A stretch of 64,000 nucleotides of DNA from Methylosinus sp. H3A (lineage in GTDB: Bacteria > Pseudomonadota > Alphaproteobacteria > Rhizobiales > Beijerinckiaceae). Below the pieces are notes generated by a model that saw nothing but the letters and a program-made list of their open reading frames with translations, was not told where the DNA came from and made no database searches. The stretch lies in NCBI RefSeq assembly GCF_015709455.1, contig NZ_JADNQW010000005.1, positions 2,720,501 through 2,784,500 of the forward strand, read 5' to 3'. Every line of letters starts with the position of its first letter. The first letter of the stretch is position 1. Both the position numbers and the translations under genes were made by a program. Positions 17,023 through 26,974 of the stretch are shown piece by piece.

Positions 17023-17202
17023 CTGGGCCTATGGATTTGCCTAATTGTAAGGGCTGATCTGACATATTGTCAGGACAGTGCTGACACGGGAAATTGGCCA
17101 TCGTCGCTGCGCAGATGTTTCGAAACTCAATAATTTTGTACGGCGAATTAGTCTTACCGAAGTTGACTTCACGGGCGTTGTGCGCAAAGCTATCAAAGCT
17201 GG

Positions 17203-17550
17203 ATGAGCATCAACCTGAACGAGATCGAAGCAGCTCGGGCGGCCATCATTGATTTAGCGAAGAAGATGTTGGCCGGAGAGCTTTCGTACATGGCGGGCAG
17301 CAGTTCGATCGTCGGGCTGCTAAAGGCCGCGCGCCTTGAAAGATCGGATGAGTTTCTGCCCTTTGTCGCCATAGATAGTGAAACTGACCGGTTTCCAGCG
17401 GAGCGCGCACGACAGTTTTGGCATCCCAATGCCTTGTTGGATTTACAGCCAGAGATCGAGGAGACCGAGCGTTGGGCCAAGACGGCTGGTGAGGCCGCCT
17501 GCCGCACAGTGATTAAAAGCCTTAAACTGAACCCATTTAGCGATATCTGA
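17203..17550 (+). CDS. Small conserved hypothetical protein
   Basis: 115 residues, acidic and mostly helical, with the stretch DEFLPFVAIDSETDRFP that I associate with a widespread small-protein family; a named domain cannot be given with confidence. No signal peptide or membrane segment. It stands alone between the ClpX-finger gene and a minus-strand gene. Such proteins sometimes act as immunity proteins, but no toxin is adjacent. Confidence 0.6.
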   Translation: MSINLNEIEAARAAIIDLAKKMLAGELSYMAGSSSIVGLLKAARLERSDEFLPFVAIDSETDRFPAERARQFWHPNALLDLQPEIEETERWAKTAGEAACRTVIKSLKLNPFSDI

Positions 17551-17640
17551 CAGCTGGTAGCCGCCGGTCGTTGCGGCAACAATTTCCGTCCATGTGCACA
17601 ACTCAAGAATTCTGCATCTGAGCGGGGCACGTCACAATGT

Positions 17641-17985
17641 TCAGCGGAACGTTTGCACAACTTCAATCTGGCCCACGATAGCCGCGTTGAAGGCATCGAG
17701 TTCCGACGCCGGAATCCAGTATTCGAGATGAGAGTTGCCGCCAGCTTCTTGCGCGACGAAGCCGTCGATATACGCCTTCCGGACGAGGAAGCGGGTGACG
17801 AATCCCGCGCCGTCAGCGGCCACATTCCAATCTCGGGCGATTTTGATGGCGTAGTCCTCGCTGATTACCGGATAGAAAATCGGCTGTTCAGGAAGGCGGG
17901 GCGGAAATGCCCGCATTCCCGTTGCCTTGATCAAGGCGAGTTCCTTCGGCCCAACGGGCCGCCATAGCGTGATCGTTTCATCCAT
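17641..17985 (-). CDS. Conserved protein of the kind annotated ADP-ribosylation/crystallin J1
   Basis: 114 residues from the ATG at 17985 (MDETITLWRPVGPKELALI); the open frame extends to 18024. The conserved pattern FPPRLPEQPIFYPVISEDYA, then IARDWN, GFVTRFLV and EYWIPASELDAFNAAIVG matches small proteins that databases often label ADP-ribosylation/crystallin J1 although they lack a glycohydrolase domain. The biochemical role is unknown. It is probably cytoplasmic. Confidence 0.7.
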   Translation of the reverse strand: MDETITLWRPVGPKELALIKATGMRAFPPRLPEQPIFYPVISEDYAIKIARDWNVAADGAGFVTRFLVRKAYIDGFVAQEAGGNSHLEYWIPASELDAFNAAIVGQIEVVQTFR

Positions 17986-18242
17986 AGTTCTGACAATGTA
18001 TACCGAGCGGCGGGAACGCGCCACTTGGACGGCGTCAGCGCTGATAGATGATTCATATGGCCCACCCCCGATGTCTGCAACGGGTCAAACTTTCACGTTC
18101 GCAGGGTGGCGCCGTCGCGGACCTTGTACCTTTTCAGAACAGCCGACTCGTCGAGGGTTCAATTTTCGGGAGCTCGAAATCGGGCGTCGCTGCCAGCCAG
18201 CATCTGCGATCGATTTGGCCTCGGGTAGCCAGACCGCGCAGG

Positions 18243-19397
18243 TCATAGGAGACCAGACCGCCGCCCGATCCTGTTCTTGACCTCGTCTGCCTCGACTCCC
18301 AATTCGTCTGCCACGAGCTGCCATGCCGCGAGCAGGCGCGCGAGGCCCAATTCTACAGCGGGGCGCAGTGATCGTTCGATGTCTCGGACGTCGGCGTCGC
18401 TCACCGCATCCGTCAAGGACACTCGATATCGCTCTTCGTGATCGACCTGGACGAGAGTGATCCGTCCATCGAGCCAGGCGAGCATTCCGAGCTGGAAAGA
18501 CTCGACGAGCCTTTTGCCGGCTTTCGTCAATTTTTTTGCGGCGGCCGTCTCTAGCGCTAATCGCCGCTGCTCGAGCGCTGCCTCGGTCGCCGCGCATCGC
18601 CGCTCGCGTTCGGCCACGGCCTGCTCGGCGGCAATGCGTGCATTGTCCGCGATCACCAGCTCCGATCGCAGCCGATCCAGTTCGTCGCTCTCCGAGCGGA
18701 TGAACTCGCGGGCCTTTTCGGTCTCTGCCTTGGCGGCGTAGGCTTCCGGCGACAAACGGTCGGGGCCACGCGCCTCCTTTTCGCGGCCGCGCTCGATAGT
18801 CGGGTCGAGGTTCGCTCGGACGAATTCCGTCCAACTATCCTGTAGAGCAGCGAATGTATTTCTTGTCTTGTATTGCGCCTGTAATTTCGTCAGGGTAGGA
18901 CTGACAGACAAGAATTTCTTTCCGGTCTTGCTCGTCGTCATCGGCGCCACGAATACGTCGACCACCCCGGCGCCTTTTTCATCGAGATCCATTCTGGCGC
19001 TCAATAGCGACGTCTCTCCGAAAGTCTTCTGCGCCCATGCGATAGCGGCGTCGAATAGCAGGCGATTGCGCGGATTCTGCGGATCGTGCTGGTCGCCGGT
19101 TTCCATCAGCCATCCAACACTTACGACGCAAATCAGATGCCCGACCGGCGCCGTGTTCCCGCGTTGGATGGCGCCTGTGGCGGCCTGCATGCATCTCAGG
19201 TCCTCCAAGTAGTCGAATCGCAGGCCGCCACAGACGCCATCCTCGCGCCAAGGATGCGACGCAAAATTTCGGCCGCTGTCCGCGTCAGGCCGGACTCTGA
19301 GTCTGGAGATGTCGTCGAGGCGATTGGCATGGTCGCTCGCCGCTTGGATCTGCCTGCCATTCTTGAGACGCGAGAGACGGACGGAAGCGAAGTGCAC
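18243..19397 (-). CDS. Plasmid mobilisation/recombination (Mob/Pre, MobV-like) protein
   Basis: 384 residues from a GTG at 19397 with GGAG nine bases upstream. The start, HFASVRLSRLKNGRQIQAASDHANR, fits the N-terminus of Pre/Mob relaxases. Around residues 130-160, ARMDLDEKGAGVVDVFVAPM occupies the place of the family's HxDExxPHxH metal motif, but the usual histidines are replaced, so nicking activity is doubtful. The C-terminal part is a long coiled coil (EKAREFIRSESDELDRLRSEL onward), also typical. It sits with a minus-strand partner at 19474 and marks a plasmid-derived segment of the island. Confidence 0.62.
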   Translation of the reverse strand: MHFASVRLSRLKNGRQIQAASDHANRLDDISRLRVRPDADSGRNFASHPWREDGVCGGLRFDYLEDLRCMQAATGAIQRGNTAPVGHLICVVSVGWLMETGDQHDPQNPRNRLLFDAAIAWAQKTFGETSLLSARMDLDEKGAGVVDVFVAPMTTSKTGKKFLSVSPTLTKLQAQYKTRNTFAALQDSWTEFVRANLDPTIERGREKEARGPDRLSPEAYAAKAETEKAREFIRSESDELDRLRSELVIADNARIAAEQAVAERERRCAATEAALEQRRLALETAAAKKLTKAGKRLVESFQLGMLAWLDGRITLVQVDHEERYRVSLTDAVSDADVRDIERSLRPAVELGLARLLAAWQLVADELGVEADEVKNRIGRRSGLL

Positions 19398-19473
19398 GGC
19401 CTAGCTCCGAGGTGCGGTGATCGGGTCCTCCCTCCCGCCGAGATTTGCGATCTCGTCGGATTACGAACCATTT

Positions 19474-20409
19474 TCATCCATCGCGCAGGAACTCGGGGAT
19501 TTCGGGGTCGCTGCTCTGTGTCGGGCTCTCGATCGCGGGCGCCGCGCTGTTCATTCGCATCGCGAACGGCGGCTCGCCGTGCTCCTCGAGGGCCGGGGCC
19601 AGCGAGGGCGCCAATTCGCCGTCGATCTCGACATTGTCATCCGCGATGATCGGCGGGGCGTCGTCCTGCTGGAGCCGGTCGCCTTCCGGGGTATCCGCAG
19701 GGGTGGAAGGCGCCGGCGCGGGCGTGACCGCGTCGTTTTGCGCAGCGGATTTCTGCTCGGCCTTGGGCCGCCCACGTCGCCGGGCAACCGTGACGCTCGG
19801 GGCGGGCTCGACCTCGACCTCGATCTCGGACTCGCGCCGATCAGAATCGTCGTCCGGGGCTTCGCCGCCGGAGGTGTCGCCGCCGGAGGTGTCGCTCTCA
19901 GCGCCATTCGGCGACGGCGGCAGGCTGATGGCGATCACCTGCCCGCGGACCGCCTCCACGAGCGGGATCACGATCGACGGCGCGGCCCGCCCCTGCCACA
20001 GGCAGCAGGCGATTCCATGCGTGCGTCTCGCGTCCGTGTGGCAGGTGAGGCCAAGCTCGATGAGCCTTTGCGCGAGGGCTGGAGAGGGCTTCTGCGGCAG
20101 GACGAGCACGAGATCGCAGGGAGTCGTATCGATCGCCGGAGGATCGACCGTCGGCACAGCGTCGCCGCGAGCCTCGAGCGCCGCGCGTTGGGATGGATCG
20201 TTCAGCATTTCCGCGGCGATTCCGATCGCGCCGTAGATCATTTTTGGGGTGACGCCGCCGATCGGTCGGTCGAGATGAGCTTTGAGCGCCTCACGGCCGG
20301 TCCGTCTCCACATGGCATCGATGGCTTTGGAGGAAGCAGAATGCAACAAATGGAGCGCCTCGGCCTCGCTGGCGAAAGCGGCTGGGTCTGGCATGATCAT
20401 TGGCGGCAC
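19474..20409 (-). CDS. Hypothetical protein co-transcribed with the Mob-like gene
   Basis: Up to 311 residues, from a GTG at 20409 or the ATG at 20400 (MPDPAAFASEAEALH). The N-terminal 170 residues look globular (PIGGVTPKMIYGAIGIAAEML, TPCDLVLVLPQKPSPALAQRL). The rest is low-complexity and rich in Asp, Glu, Pro and Ser, with an AT-hook-like RRRGRPK. I recognise no family. It ends 76 bases before the Mob-like gene on the same strand. An accessory mobilisation or DNA-binding protein is a guess. Confidence 0.5.
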   Translation of the reverse strand: MPPMIMPDPAAFASEAEALHLLHSASSKAIDAMWRRTGREALKAHLDRPIGGVTPKMIYGAIGIAAEMLNDPSQRAALEARGDAVPTVDPPAIDTTPCDLVLVLPQKPSPALAQRLIELGLTCHTDARRTHGIACCLWQGRAAPSIVIPLVEAVRGQVIAISLPPSPNGAESDTSGGDTSGGEAPDDDSDRRESEIEVEVEPAPSVTVARRRGRPKAEQKSAAQNDAVTPAPAPSTPADTPEGDRLQQDDAPPIIADDNVEIDGELAPSLAPALEEHGEPPFAMRMNSAAPAIESPTQSSDPEIPEFLRDG

Positions 20410-21049
20410 CGATGTGTTAATCGAGATCGATGCGTAAGCGTCACTCGAGATTTTTGCTCTGTCAATAGCGTATATTATTTTTCTGCGATCAAACTAACCT
20501 TTGTAGCCTCGAGGCTATTCCCGGGCCCCGCGTTCACATGTCGTTCTTTATGGACTAATTGATCGTCTCATCGGTCAACTTTCGTTAGAAACCTTGCAAA
20601 GATAGGCGGTCCTCGCCCGAAACGGCCGTTGTCTGGAGGGGTACCATTAAGCTTCCGCCAATCCGTTGCATCTTGCCGAATGGCGCCGGCTCAGGCGCGA
20701 CGGAGCCGTCCAAGGCCTCGCTATCGTCGCGTCCGATCGCTGCGTAAGATAGACGACTGAAAGAGGTCGCATGGTCGTCGCGAATCGACCATCGGCGCGA
20801 ACGTTGGGAACATTGGTAAAGGAGCGGCCGGCGACGCCGAAAAAAACGCTGACAGCTGGCAACTGGTAAAACCGGTAACCGGTAACACGCTATGAGTTTT
20901 TCTCGCGGGCTGGCTTGGCTGATCGCGTTTTGCCGAATATCGTCACCAGCCAGAGCGCAGCGGCCTGCCCGGTCATTGCGAGGGCGATCGGAGCTCGATC
21001 GAGCTCTGAATAGAATTCATTTCATCCTGAATGAGGGACGTGTATTTCG
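20410..21049. other. Long intergenic region upstream of the helicase-nuclease gene
   Basis: About 640 bases with no convincing gene. Bases 20440-20560 are AT-rich. At 20861-20889 there are overlapping near-copies of a short GGTAAC-type unit (ACTGGTAAAACCGGTAACCGGTAACACG), which could be an operator or a mobilisation site for the neighbouring Mob-like protein. The helicase promoter must lie downstream of these; GAGGGAC at 21033-21039 may be its ribosome site. Confidence 0.45.
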
Positions 21050-24000
21050 ATGGACGCCATTGTTCATCCCGAAGACCAAAATGTCTCAGTATTTCAAAGC
21101 AATCTCCCGATCGCCGAAAAGCTCGATCGCGCGCGCATGGAACTGCTGGACCTCTCGGCGCGAAATCGGCTGCTCAACATGCCGCGTTCCGCCAAGGCGG
21201 GACGATCGCTCGAAATCGTGGATGAGAAGAGCGCCGAAGTCTTTCGCCTGCTGATACGAGAAGGCAAGGTCTTCACCTTCGTCGCCGGAAAGGCGGCGCG
21301 CACGAGCGATGGCGAGCCGGAGGGGGAAAGCGACGAAATATCGGACCTCGCCCAGCCCGAAGACGATGTAGCGGATGAGCGCGGCGTGTTCACCAGACAT
21401 TCCGACACGCGGCTCCAGACCCGGCTGACGCCGAAAGGGCTTCAGAAGCGACTGCTCGAGCTCTATTACGACGCGCGCACGCTCGAGGAGGAGCAGGGTG
21501 TCAACATCCTCTATCTCACGCTCGGCGCGCTGAAGTGGATTGATCCGGGGAACGCGGCCAATATTCGATTCGCGCCGCTGCTGCTCGTTCCGGTCGCCCT
21601 CGAGCGCGGCAATGCGGGCGAGAAGTTCAAGCTTCGTTCGCGGCCGGAGGAATTCGCGTCGAATCTATCGCTCGAAGCCTATCTCGAACGCATCCACGGC
21701 ATACGGCTGCCGGATTTCGAAGCGTCCGATAGCTTCGACCCGATCGCCTATATGGACGGTGTGGTGGAGGCGGTCACGGAAAAGCCGGGCTGGGCCGTCC
21801 AACATGACGACATGGCTCTCGGCTTCTTCTCCTTCGCCAAATTCCTCATGTATCGCGACCTCGACCCCGAGACTTGGCCGGATCATGCGCGGATCAGCGA
21901 TCGGCCGCTGATCCGCAGCCTGCTCACCGACGGCTTCGACGGCTCGGAAGGCATGATCCACGAGGACGCCAAGATCGATCCGTTCATTCCGCCCGCCGAT
22001 ATGGTGCACATCGTCGACAGCGACAGCAGCCAGGCGCTCGCCATTCACGAAGTGCGGCGCGGACGCGACATGGTGATCCAAGGGCCGCCCGGAACCGGCA
22101 AGAGCCAGACGATCGCCAACATCATCGCTTCCGCCGTGGCGGACGGAAAAGCGGTGCTGTTCGTCGCGGAGAAAATGGCGGCTCTGGATGTGGTGAAGCG
22201 CCGGCTCGACGCCACCGGCGTGGGCGACGCCTGTCTGGAACTGCATAGCAACAAGGCCAATAAGCGCGCTTTGCTCGAAGAACTGCGCCGCACATGGGAG
22301 CTCGGGGCGCCGAGGGGGCCAGATGCAGGCTCATTGTGCGCACGTTTGACGGAAGCGCGAGACGGGTTGAACGCGCACGCCGCGAGAATGCACCAGCCCC
22401 ATGCCGCGGCCGGGTTGACGCCCTATCAGGTGATTGGACAGCTCGTCCGCCTGCGGCTCGCAGGCGAAAGGCCTAATGATATCGAGCTGCAAGCTCCTGC
22501 GGAATGGACGGCTGATGGATTCTCGGAACGCCACGCGGTGCTTTCCGAGCTGGTCGAGCGCGTCGAGGCGATCGGCACGCCTGACGATCACATCTGGCGC
22601 GGCGTCGGGCTCGCCGCCGTCACGCCATTGGAAGTGGATCGCCTGACCACGCGTTTCGCGGCGCTCAGTGAACGGCTCCACGCGCTCGAGGCATCGCAGG
22701 TCGACCTCGCATCGATTCTCGAGCGCGCGCCGGCGACGACGCTCGACGAGCTTTCCCCGGTCATCGCGCTCGCTCGACGCATCGCCGCCGCGCCTGACCT
22801 TTCCGGCGCGGCGCTCGGCGCGACCGCCTGGGTCGACAATCGCGAGGCGATCCAAACGCTGCTGGTGAATGGCGCTCGTTATGCGAGCCTCCGAACCGAT
22901 TTGGCGAGCGTCTTCCATGACGAGGCGTGGGAAACGGAGACCGCGCCGCTTCGCGAGATTCTGGCGCTGTTGCCGCCCGCCTTCTCTTCGGCGGCTTTCG
23001 AGCGCCTTGGGACTCTGGTCGCCATTCTCCCGCGCCTCGCCATAGAGGCGAAGGGGCTGGCCGACACAATGGCCTTTGCGACGCCGCTCACGCTCGCCGA
23101 TGTTCGGCGTCTCATGCAGATCGGCGAGCGCGTCGTAGCGGCGCCGGTCGCGAGCGCCGAAGCCTTTGCGAATGATCTTTGGAACGATAACGTCGAGCGC
23201 GCAGCCGATCTCGCCGACGCCATTCGCTCGCTCGAGCAGGCGCGAGCGGAGATCGGCGCCAGCCTGTCGGATGCGGCTTGGACGATGGATTTGTCGGGCG
23301 CGCGGACGACGCTCGCTTATCACGGCGACGGATTCTTCAAAATTCTGAGCGGCGAATGGCGACACGCCAACGCCTTGGCTCGCTCCGTCCTCCGTAGCCC
23401 GGATCAGCCATTGGCGGATACGCTCGCGCAGCTCGATGCGCTCATCAGGGGGCAAGCCGCCAAGCGGCTGATCGAGAGCGACGACGATTTCGGACGAAAA
23501 GTCTTCGCCTCGGACTGGAGGAGCGACCGTTCCGCTTCGGCGCCATTGTCGGCGCTCGTCGAATGGATGCGGTCACTGAAGGGGCTGGGCGATGAGCCGC
23601 GACGTGTCGCGGCGAATAATCCAGACCGTGAGATGATCGCATCCTGCATGGAGCGGACCGCGAAGCTTCTCGTCGAGGCGGCGCCGGTCGTCAAAGCGCT
23701 CTGGAACGAGCTGCCGGAGCGCGCCCTATTGTTCGGCGCGGCGCCGACGGCGGACAGGGCCGAACTCGCTCCCATGCTCGATGCGGCGAGAGGATTCCAT
23801 GCCGCCGACCGAGCCGTGGCGGCGCTCGAGAAGGCCTCGTTCACCATTCTTGCTGTTCGGCTGGATATGCTGGCTCTCATCGCAGAAGGGCGCACATGCG
23901 CCGAGGCGCTGGCGTCGGGTGAGACGCTCGGCGGCTCGGCCTTCGGCGTGGCTTGGCGCGGCAATACATCCGAGTGGAACATGCTGAAGAGCGCCGCCGA

Positions 24001-26659
24001 CTGGATCGACGGCAACGGCGACATTCGGCTCTTGGCGAGTCGGATCGAGGATCGGCGAGCGCTCGCCGATCGGGCCGATGCGATCGAAGGAGACCGGTCG
24101 TCGCTCGTCGCCGATCTCGACGCCGCATTCACGGCAATGTCCTTCGACCTCCCAAGAGGTTTCGGGTCGGCGACCATCGGCCTCGTGTCGCTCGAAAGTC
24201 TGCGACAGCGGCTCGGCGATTGGGCTGCCGGCGGCGAGCAATTGTCCAAATGGGTCGCCTATCGAGATCGCGCGGAGCGAGGCCGAGCGCTCGGCTGCGC
24301 AGAGGTCGTCGGCCATCTGGAGGATGGCAGGTTGAAGGCCGGCGAGGTCATCCCAGCGTTCGAGATGGCCTATTACGAAGCCGTCCACGCGGATCAGGTG
24401 CGTCTGGCGCCGGAACTCGGTCGGTTCGACGGAACTCTGCATGGCCGCAAGGTGCGCGAGTTCGTCGATCTCGACCGTCAGCGGATGGCGATAGCCGGCC
24501 TCGAGGTCGTGCGCGCGCATCACAAGCAGATTCCCCCTCGGGACGGCGGCTCCGTCGGTCCTTTGGGCGCGCTTCGCGCTGAAATTCAGAAGAAGCGCGG
24601 TCATATGCCGATCCGCAAGCTCATGGAGAAGGCCGGGCCGGCGGTGCAGGCGCTCAAGCCGGTCTTCATGATGAGCCCCCTCTCCGTGGCCCAGTTTCTC
24701 GTTCCGGGCGTGTTCGACTTCGACCTATTGGTGATGGACGAGGCGAGCCAGATCCAACCTGTCGACGCGCTCGGCGCCATCGCACGCGCGAAGCAAGTCG
24801 TCGTGGTCGGCGATCCGAAACAGCTGCCCCCGACAGCCTTTTTCTCGAAAATGACCGGCGCCGTCGACGATGACGATGAGGATGACGGCGGCCGGGTCGC
24901 GGACATAGAGAGCATCCTCGGTCTATTCACGGCCCGTGGCCTGCCGACGCGAATGCTCCGATGGCATTATCGCAGCCGGCATCAGTCACTGATCGCGGTC
25001 AGCAACCGCCAGTTCTATGAGGGCAAGCTCTTCATCGTTCCGAGCCCCTACACATCCGAAGCCGGCATGGGATTACGCTTCCATCACATAGAGCAAGGAT
25101 TGTTCGAGGCCGGCGCCTCCCGCACCAATCAGATCGAAGCCAAGATCGTCGCGCAGGCGATAGCCGCTCACGCGAGCGAGCATTCGAATCTATCACTCGG
25201 CGTCGTCGCGTTTTCGGTCGCTCAGCGACGCGCGATCCTCGACCAGTTGGAGCTCATCCGCCGCACATTGCCGCCGGAGACGGAGGCATTTTTTCAGGCG
25301 CATCATGCGGAACCGTTTTTCGTCAAGAACCTGGAAAACGTGCAAGGCGACGAGCGCGACGTGATCTTCATCTCGGTCGGATACGGGCCCACGACGCCAG
25401 GAGGTCGTGTTCCGATGCGCTTTGGACCGCTCGGCGCGGAAGGCGGCGAACGGCGCCTGAATGTGCTGATTTCTCGCGCCAGGCAGCGCTGCGAGGTATT
25501 CGCCTCATTGACCGACGAGGATATCGAGCCGGATTTCGCGTCGACCCGCAAGGGCGTCTTCGCCTTTCGCCTGTTCCTGCATTATGCGCGGACAGGGAGG
25601 CTGACCTTGGCGGAGAGCACCGGTCGCGACCATGACAGCGTGTTCGAGGAGCAGGTCGCCAAGGCTCTTCAGGCTCGCGGCTATCAGGTTCACCGTCAGG
25701 TCGGACTCGCAGGCTTCTTCATCGATCTCGCCGTCGCCGACGAGGATCGGCCCGGCCGTTATCTGCTAGGGATCGAGTGCGATGGCGTCGCTTATCACGA
25801 TTCCCGCTCAGCGCGCGACCGCGACCGGCTGCGGCAATCGGTGCTCGAAAGTCATGGCTGGACCATTCATCGAGTCTGGAGCGCAGATTGGTTCCAACGT
25901 CCGGCCGAGCAGCTCGACCTCATCATCGCCAAAATACAAACGGCCAAGGAGGAGCACGACGCTACGACCACGAGAGCGACTCGCGCGGCGCCGGTCGACA
26001 TCGTCACGATCGAGCGGGAGGACGTCACAGAGATCGGCCTCGTTCCCGTTGGCGAAGAGTCTCAGAGTTCGAGCGACGCCTATATCGAAGCGGTGTTGAG
26101 CCGGCCCTCGGCTTGGGCCGGTGAATTGCACGAAGCGCCGATCGGTATCCTGATCGCGCTCGTCGAAGAGGCGGTGCGGATCGAAGGTCCCGTTCATTCT
26201 GACGAAGTCGTCAGTCGTATTCGCGACGCTTTCGGTCTCAAAAGAGCGGGAAATCGTATTCAGCAAGCAGTCGAAGCGGCGATTGGCGTCGCCGTTACGA
26301 CCGGTCGGATCGAAAAGTTAATCGATTTCCTGTCGGCTCCGAATTCGCCCATCCGCGTTCGAGATCGAAGCGCCGCGATCTCTCAGACACTACGACGCGC
26401 GGACATGCTGCCGCCCTCCGAAATCCGCGCGGCCGTCATCGATGTCGTGCGCAACAATTTCGGCGCGACATCGGATCAGGTCGTGCAAGCGGTCTCCCGG
26501 ATGCTCGGTATCAAATCGACCAGCGCCGCCGTGCGAGACGTCATCCAAAAGCAGATCGACGATGCGCTCGAAGGAGGAGTGCTGACGATGCAGGCCGGCG
26601 TTCTCATGTGTGTCGTGGGCGATGAAACGTCGAATGAGGAATTGGTTCGAGAAACATAG
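21050..26659 (+). CDS. DUF4011 / SF1 helicase / Vsr-like nuclease / DUF3320 defence protein
   Basis: 1869 residues in one chain. A DUF4011-type start (RARMELLDLSARNRLLNMPR). Walker A GPPGTGKSQT near 345. A long helical insert from 400 to 1180. Helicase motif II VMDEASQ near 1228, followed by VVVVGDPKQLPPT. Motifs V/VI near 1430-1485 (VQGDERDVIFISVGYG; RRLNVLISRAR). A Vsr/DUF559-like nuclease near 1530-1620 (HRQVGLAGFFIDLAVA; GIECDGVAYH). Last a DUF3320 domain (GPVHSDEVVSRIRDAFGLKR) and a further helical tail. Such fusions are known in anti-phage islands. All helicase and nuclease motifs appear intact. It is a single-gene unit with no obvious partner. Confidence 0.88.
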   Translation: MDAIVHPEDQNVSVFQSNLPIAEKLDRARMELLDLSARNRLLNMPRSAKAGRSLEIVDEKSAEVFRLLIREGKVFTFVAGKAARTSDGEPEGESDEISDLAQPEDDVADERGVFTRHSDTRLQTRLTPKGLQKRLLELYYDARTLEEEQGVNILYLTLGALKWIDPGNAANIRFAPLLLVPVALERGNAGEKFKLRSRPEEFASNLSLEAYLERIHGIRLPDFEASDSFDPIAYMDGVVEAVTEKPGWAVQHDDMALGFFSFAKFLMYRDLDPETWPDHARISDRPLIRSLLTDGFDGSEGMIHEDAKIDPFIPPADMVHIVDSDSSQALAIHEVRRGRDMVIQGPPGTGKSQTIANIIASAVADGKAVLFVAEKMAALDVVKRRLDATGVGDACLELHSNKANKRALLEELRRTWELGAPRGPDAGSLCARLTEARDGLNAHAARMHQPHAAAGLTPYQVIGQLVRLRLAGERPNDIELQAPAEWTADGFSERHAVLSELVERVEAIGTPDDHIWRGVGLAAVTPLEVDRLTTRFAALSERLHALEASQVDLASILERAPATTLDELSPVIALARRIAAAPDLSGAALGATAWVDNREAIQTLLVNGARYASLRTDLASVFHDEAWETETAPLREILALLPPAFSSAAFERLGTLVAILPRLAIEAKGLADTMAFATPLTLADVRRLMQIGERVVAAPVASAEAFANDLWNDNVERAADLADAIRSLEQARAEIGASLSDAAWTMDLSGARTTLAYHGDGFFKILSGEWRHANALARSVLRSPDQPLADTLAQLDALIRGQAAKRLIESDDDFGRKVFASDWRSDRSASAPLSALVEWMRSLKGLGDEPRRVAANNPDREMIASCMERTAKLLVEAAPVVKALWNELPERALLFGAAPTADRAELAPMLDAARGFHAADRAVAALEKASFTILAVRLDMLALIAEGRTCAEALASGETLGGSAFGVAWRGNTSEWNMLKSAADWIDGNGDIRLLASRIEDRRALADRADAIEGDRSSLVADLDAAFTAMSFDLPRGFGSATIGLVSLESLRQRLGDWAAGGEQLSKWVAYRDRAERGRALGCAEVVGHLEDGRLKAGEVIPAFEMAYYEAVHADQVRLAPELGRFDGTLHGRKVREFVDLDRQRMAIAGLEVVRAHHKQIPPRDGGSVGPLGALRAEIQKKRGHMPIRKLMEKAGPAVQALKPVFMMSPLSVAQFLVPGVFDFDLLVMDEASQIQPVDALGAIARAKQVVVVGDPKQLPPTAFFSKMTGAVDDDDEDDGGRVADIESILGLFTARGLPTRMLRWHYRSRHQSLIAVSNRQFYEGKLFIVPSPYTSEAGMGLRFHHIEQGLFEAGASRTNQIEAKIVAQAIAAHASEHSNLSLGVVAFSVAQRRAILDQLELIRRTLPPETEAFFQAHHAEPFFVKNLENVQGDERDVIFISVGYGPTTPGGRVPMRFGPLGAEGGERRLNVLISRARQRCEVFASLTDEDIEPDFASTRKGVFAFRLFLHYARTGRLTLAESTGRDHDSVFEEQVAKALQARGYQVHRQVGLAGFFIDLAVADEDRPGRYLLGIECDGVAYHDSRSARDRDRLRQSVLESHGWTIHRVWSADWFQRPAEQLDLIIAKIQTAKEEHDATTTRATRAAPVDIVTIEREDVTEIGLVPVGEESQSSSDAYIEAVLSRPSAWAGELHEAPIGILIALVEEAVRIEGPVHSDEVVSRIRDAFGLKRAGNRIQQAVEAAIGVAVTTGRIEKLIDFLSAPNSPIRVRDRSAAISQTLRRADMLPPSEIRAAVIDVVRNNFGATSDQVVQAVSRMLGIKSTSAAVRDVIQKQIDDALEGGVLTMQAGVLMCVVGDETSNEELVRET

Positions 26660-26809
26660 TGCATATCGGGCTTCACGCCTCCTGTATGCTTCCAACGAGA
26701 AAGCGATCACTCCTGGTTGCAATGTGGAGACGCCAACAATACGGCACAGAGTCTAGAGGACTAGGTTGCTGGCGACACCCGTGGGACGCATTCGACCGTG
26801 CTGTCTATT
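26660..26809. other. Short gap between convergent modules
   Basis: 150 bases between the helicase stop and the tail of the truncated protease module. No gene or terminator with a T-run was found. Confidence 0.4.
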
Positions 26810-26974
26810 TCATTGTTTTGTCGGGCTCGACGATCGGCCTCGTCTAGGACAGCGCTCTCGATCGCACGGAGCGGCGAACTCGGCGGCGCGGTAGAGGTGG
26901 GCGCCGAGCCGCTCGCGCACCGTCCATAGGCACGCGGCGGCGGCGGCGTCGAGGAGATCGGCGTCCCGGCTCAT
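26810..26974 (-). CDS. Small hypothetical ORF after the truncated M41 gene
   Basis: 54 residues beginning MSRDADLLDAAAAACLW, overlapping the stop of the M41 remnant by ATGA. The intact paralogue at 35865-37820 is followed by an ORF with the same opening (MSKDGDLLDD) and the same overlap, so the start is conserved between two diverged modules and is probably real. The downstream parts do not match; one or both may be truncated. The function is unknown. Confidence 0.4.
   Translation of the reverse strand: MSRDADLLDAAAAACLWTVRERLGAHLYRAAEFAAPCDRERCPRRGRSSSPTKQ

Noticed and set aside
17203..17985. Toxin-antitoxin pair made of the two small genes here
   Set aside because: They are convergent, not an operon, and neither shows a toxin or antitoxin motif.
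20647..20862. 71-residue minus-strand ORF
   Set aside because: No family resemblance, no ribosome site seen, and located in an otherwise non-coding region.
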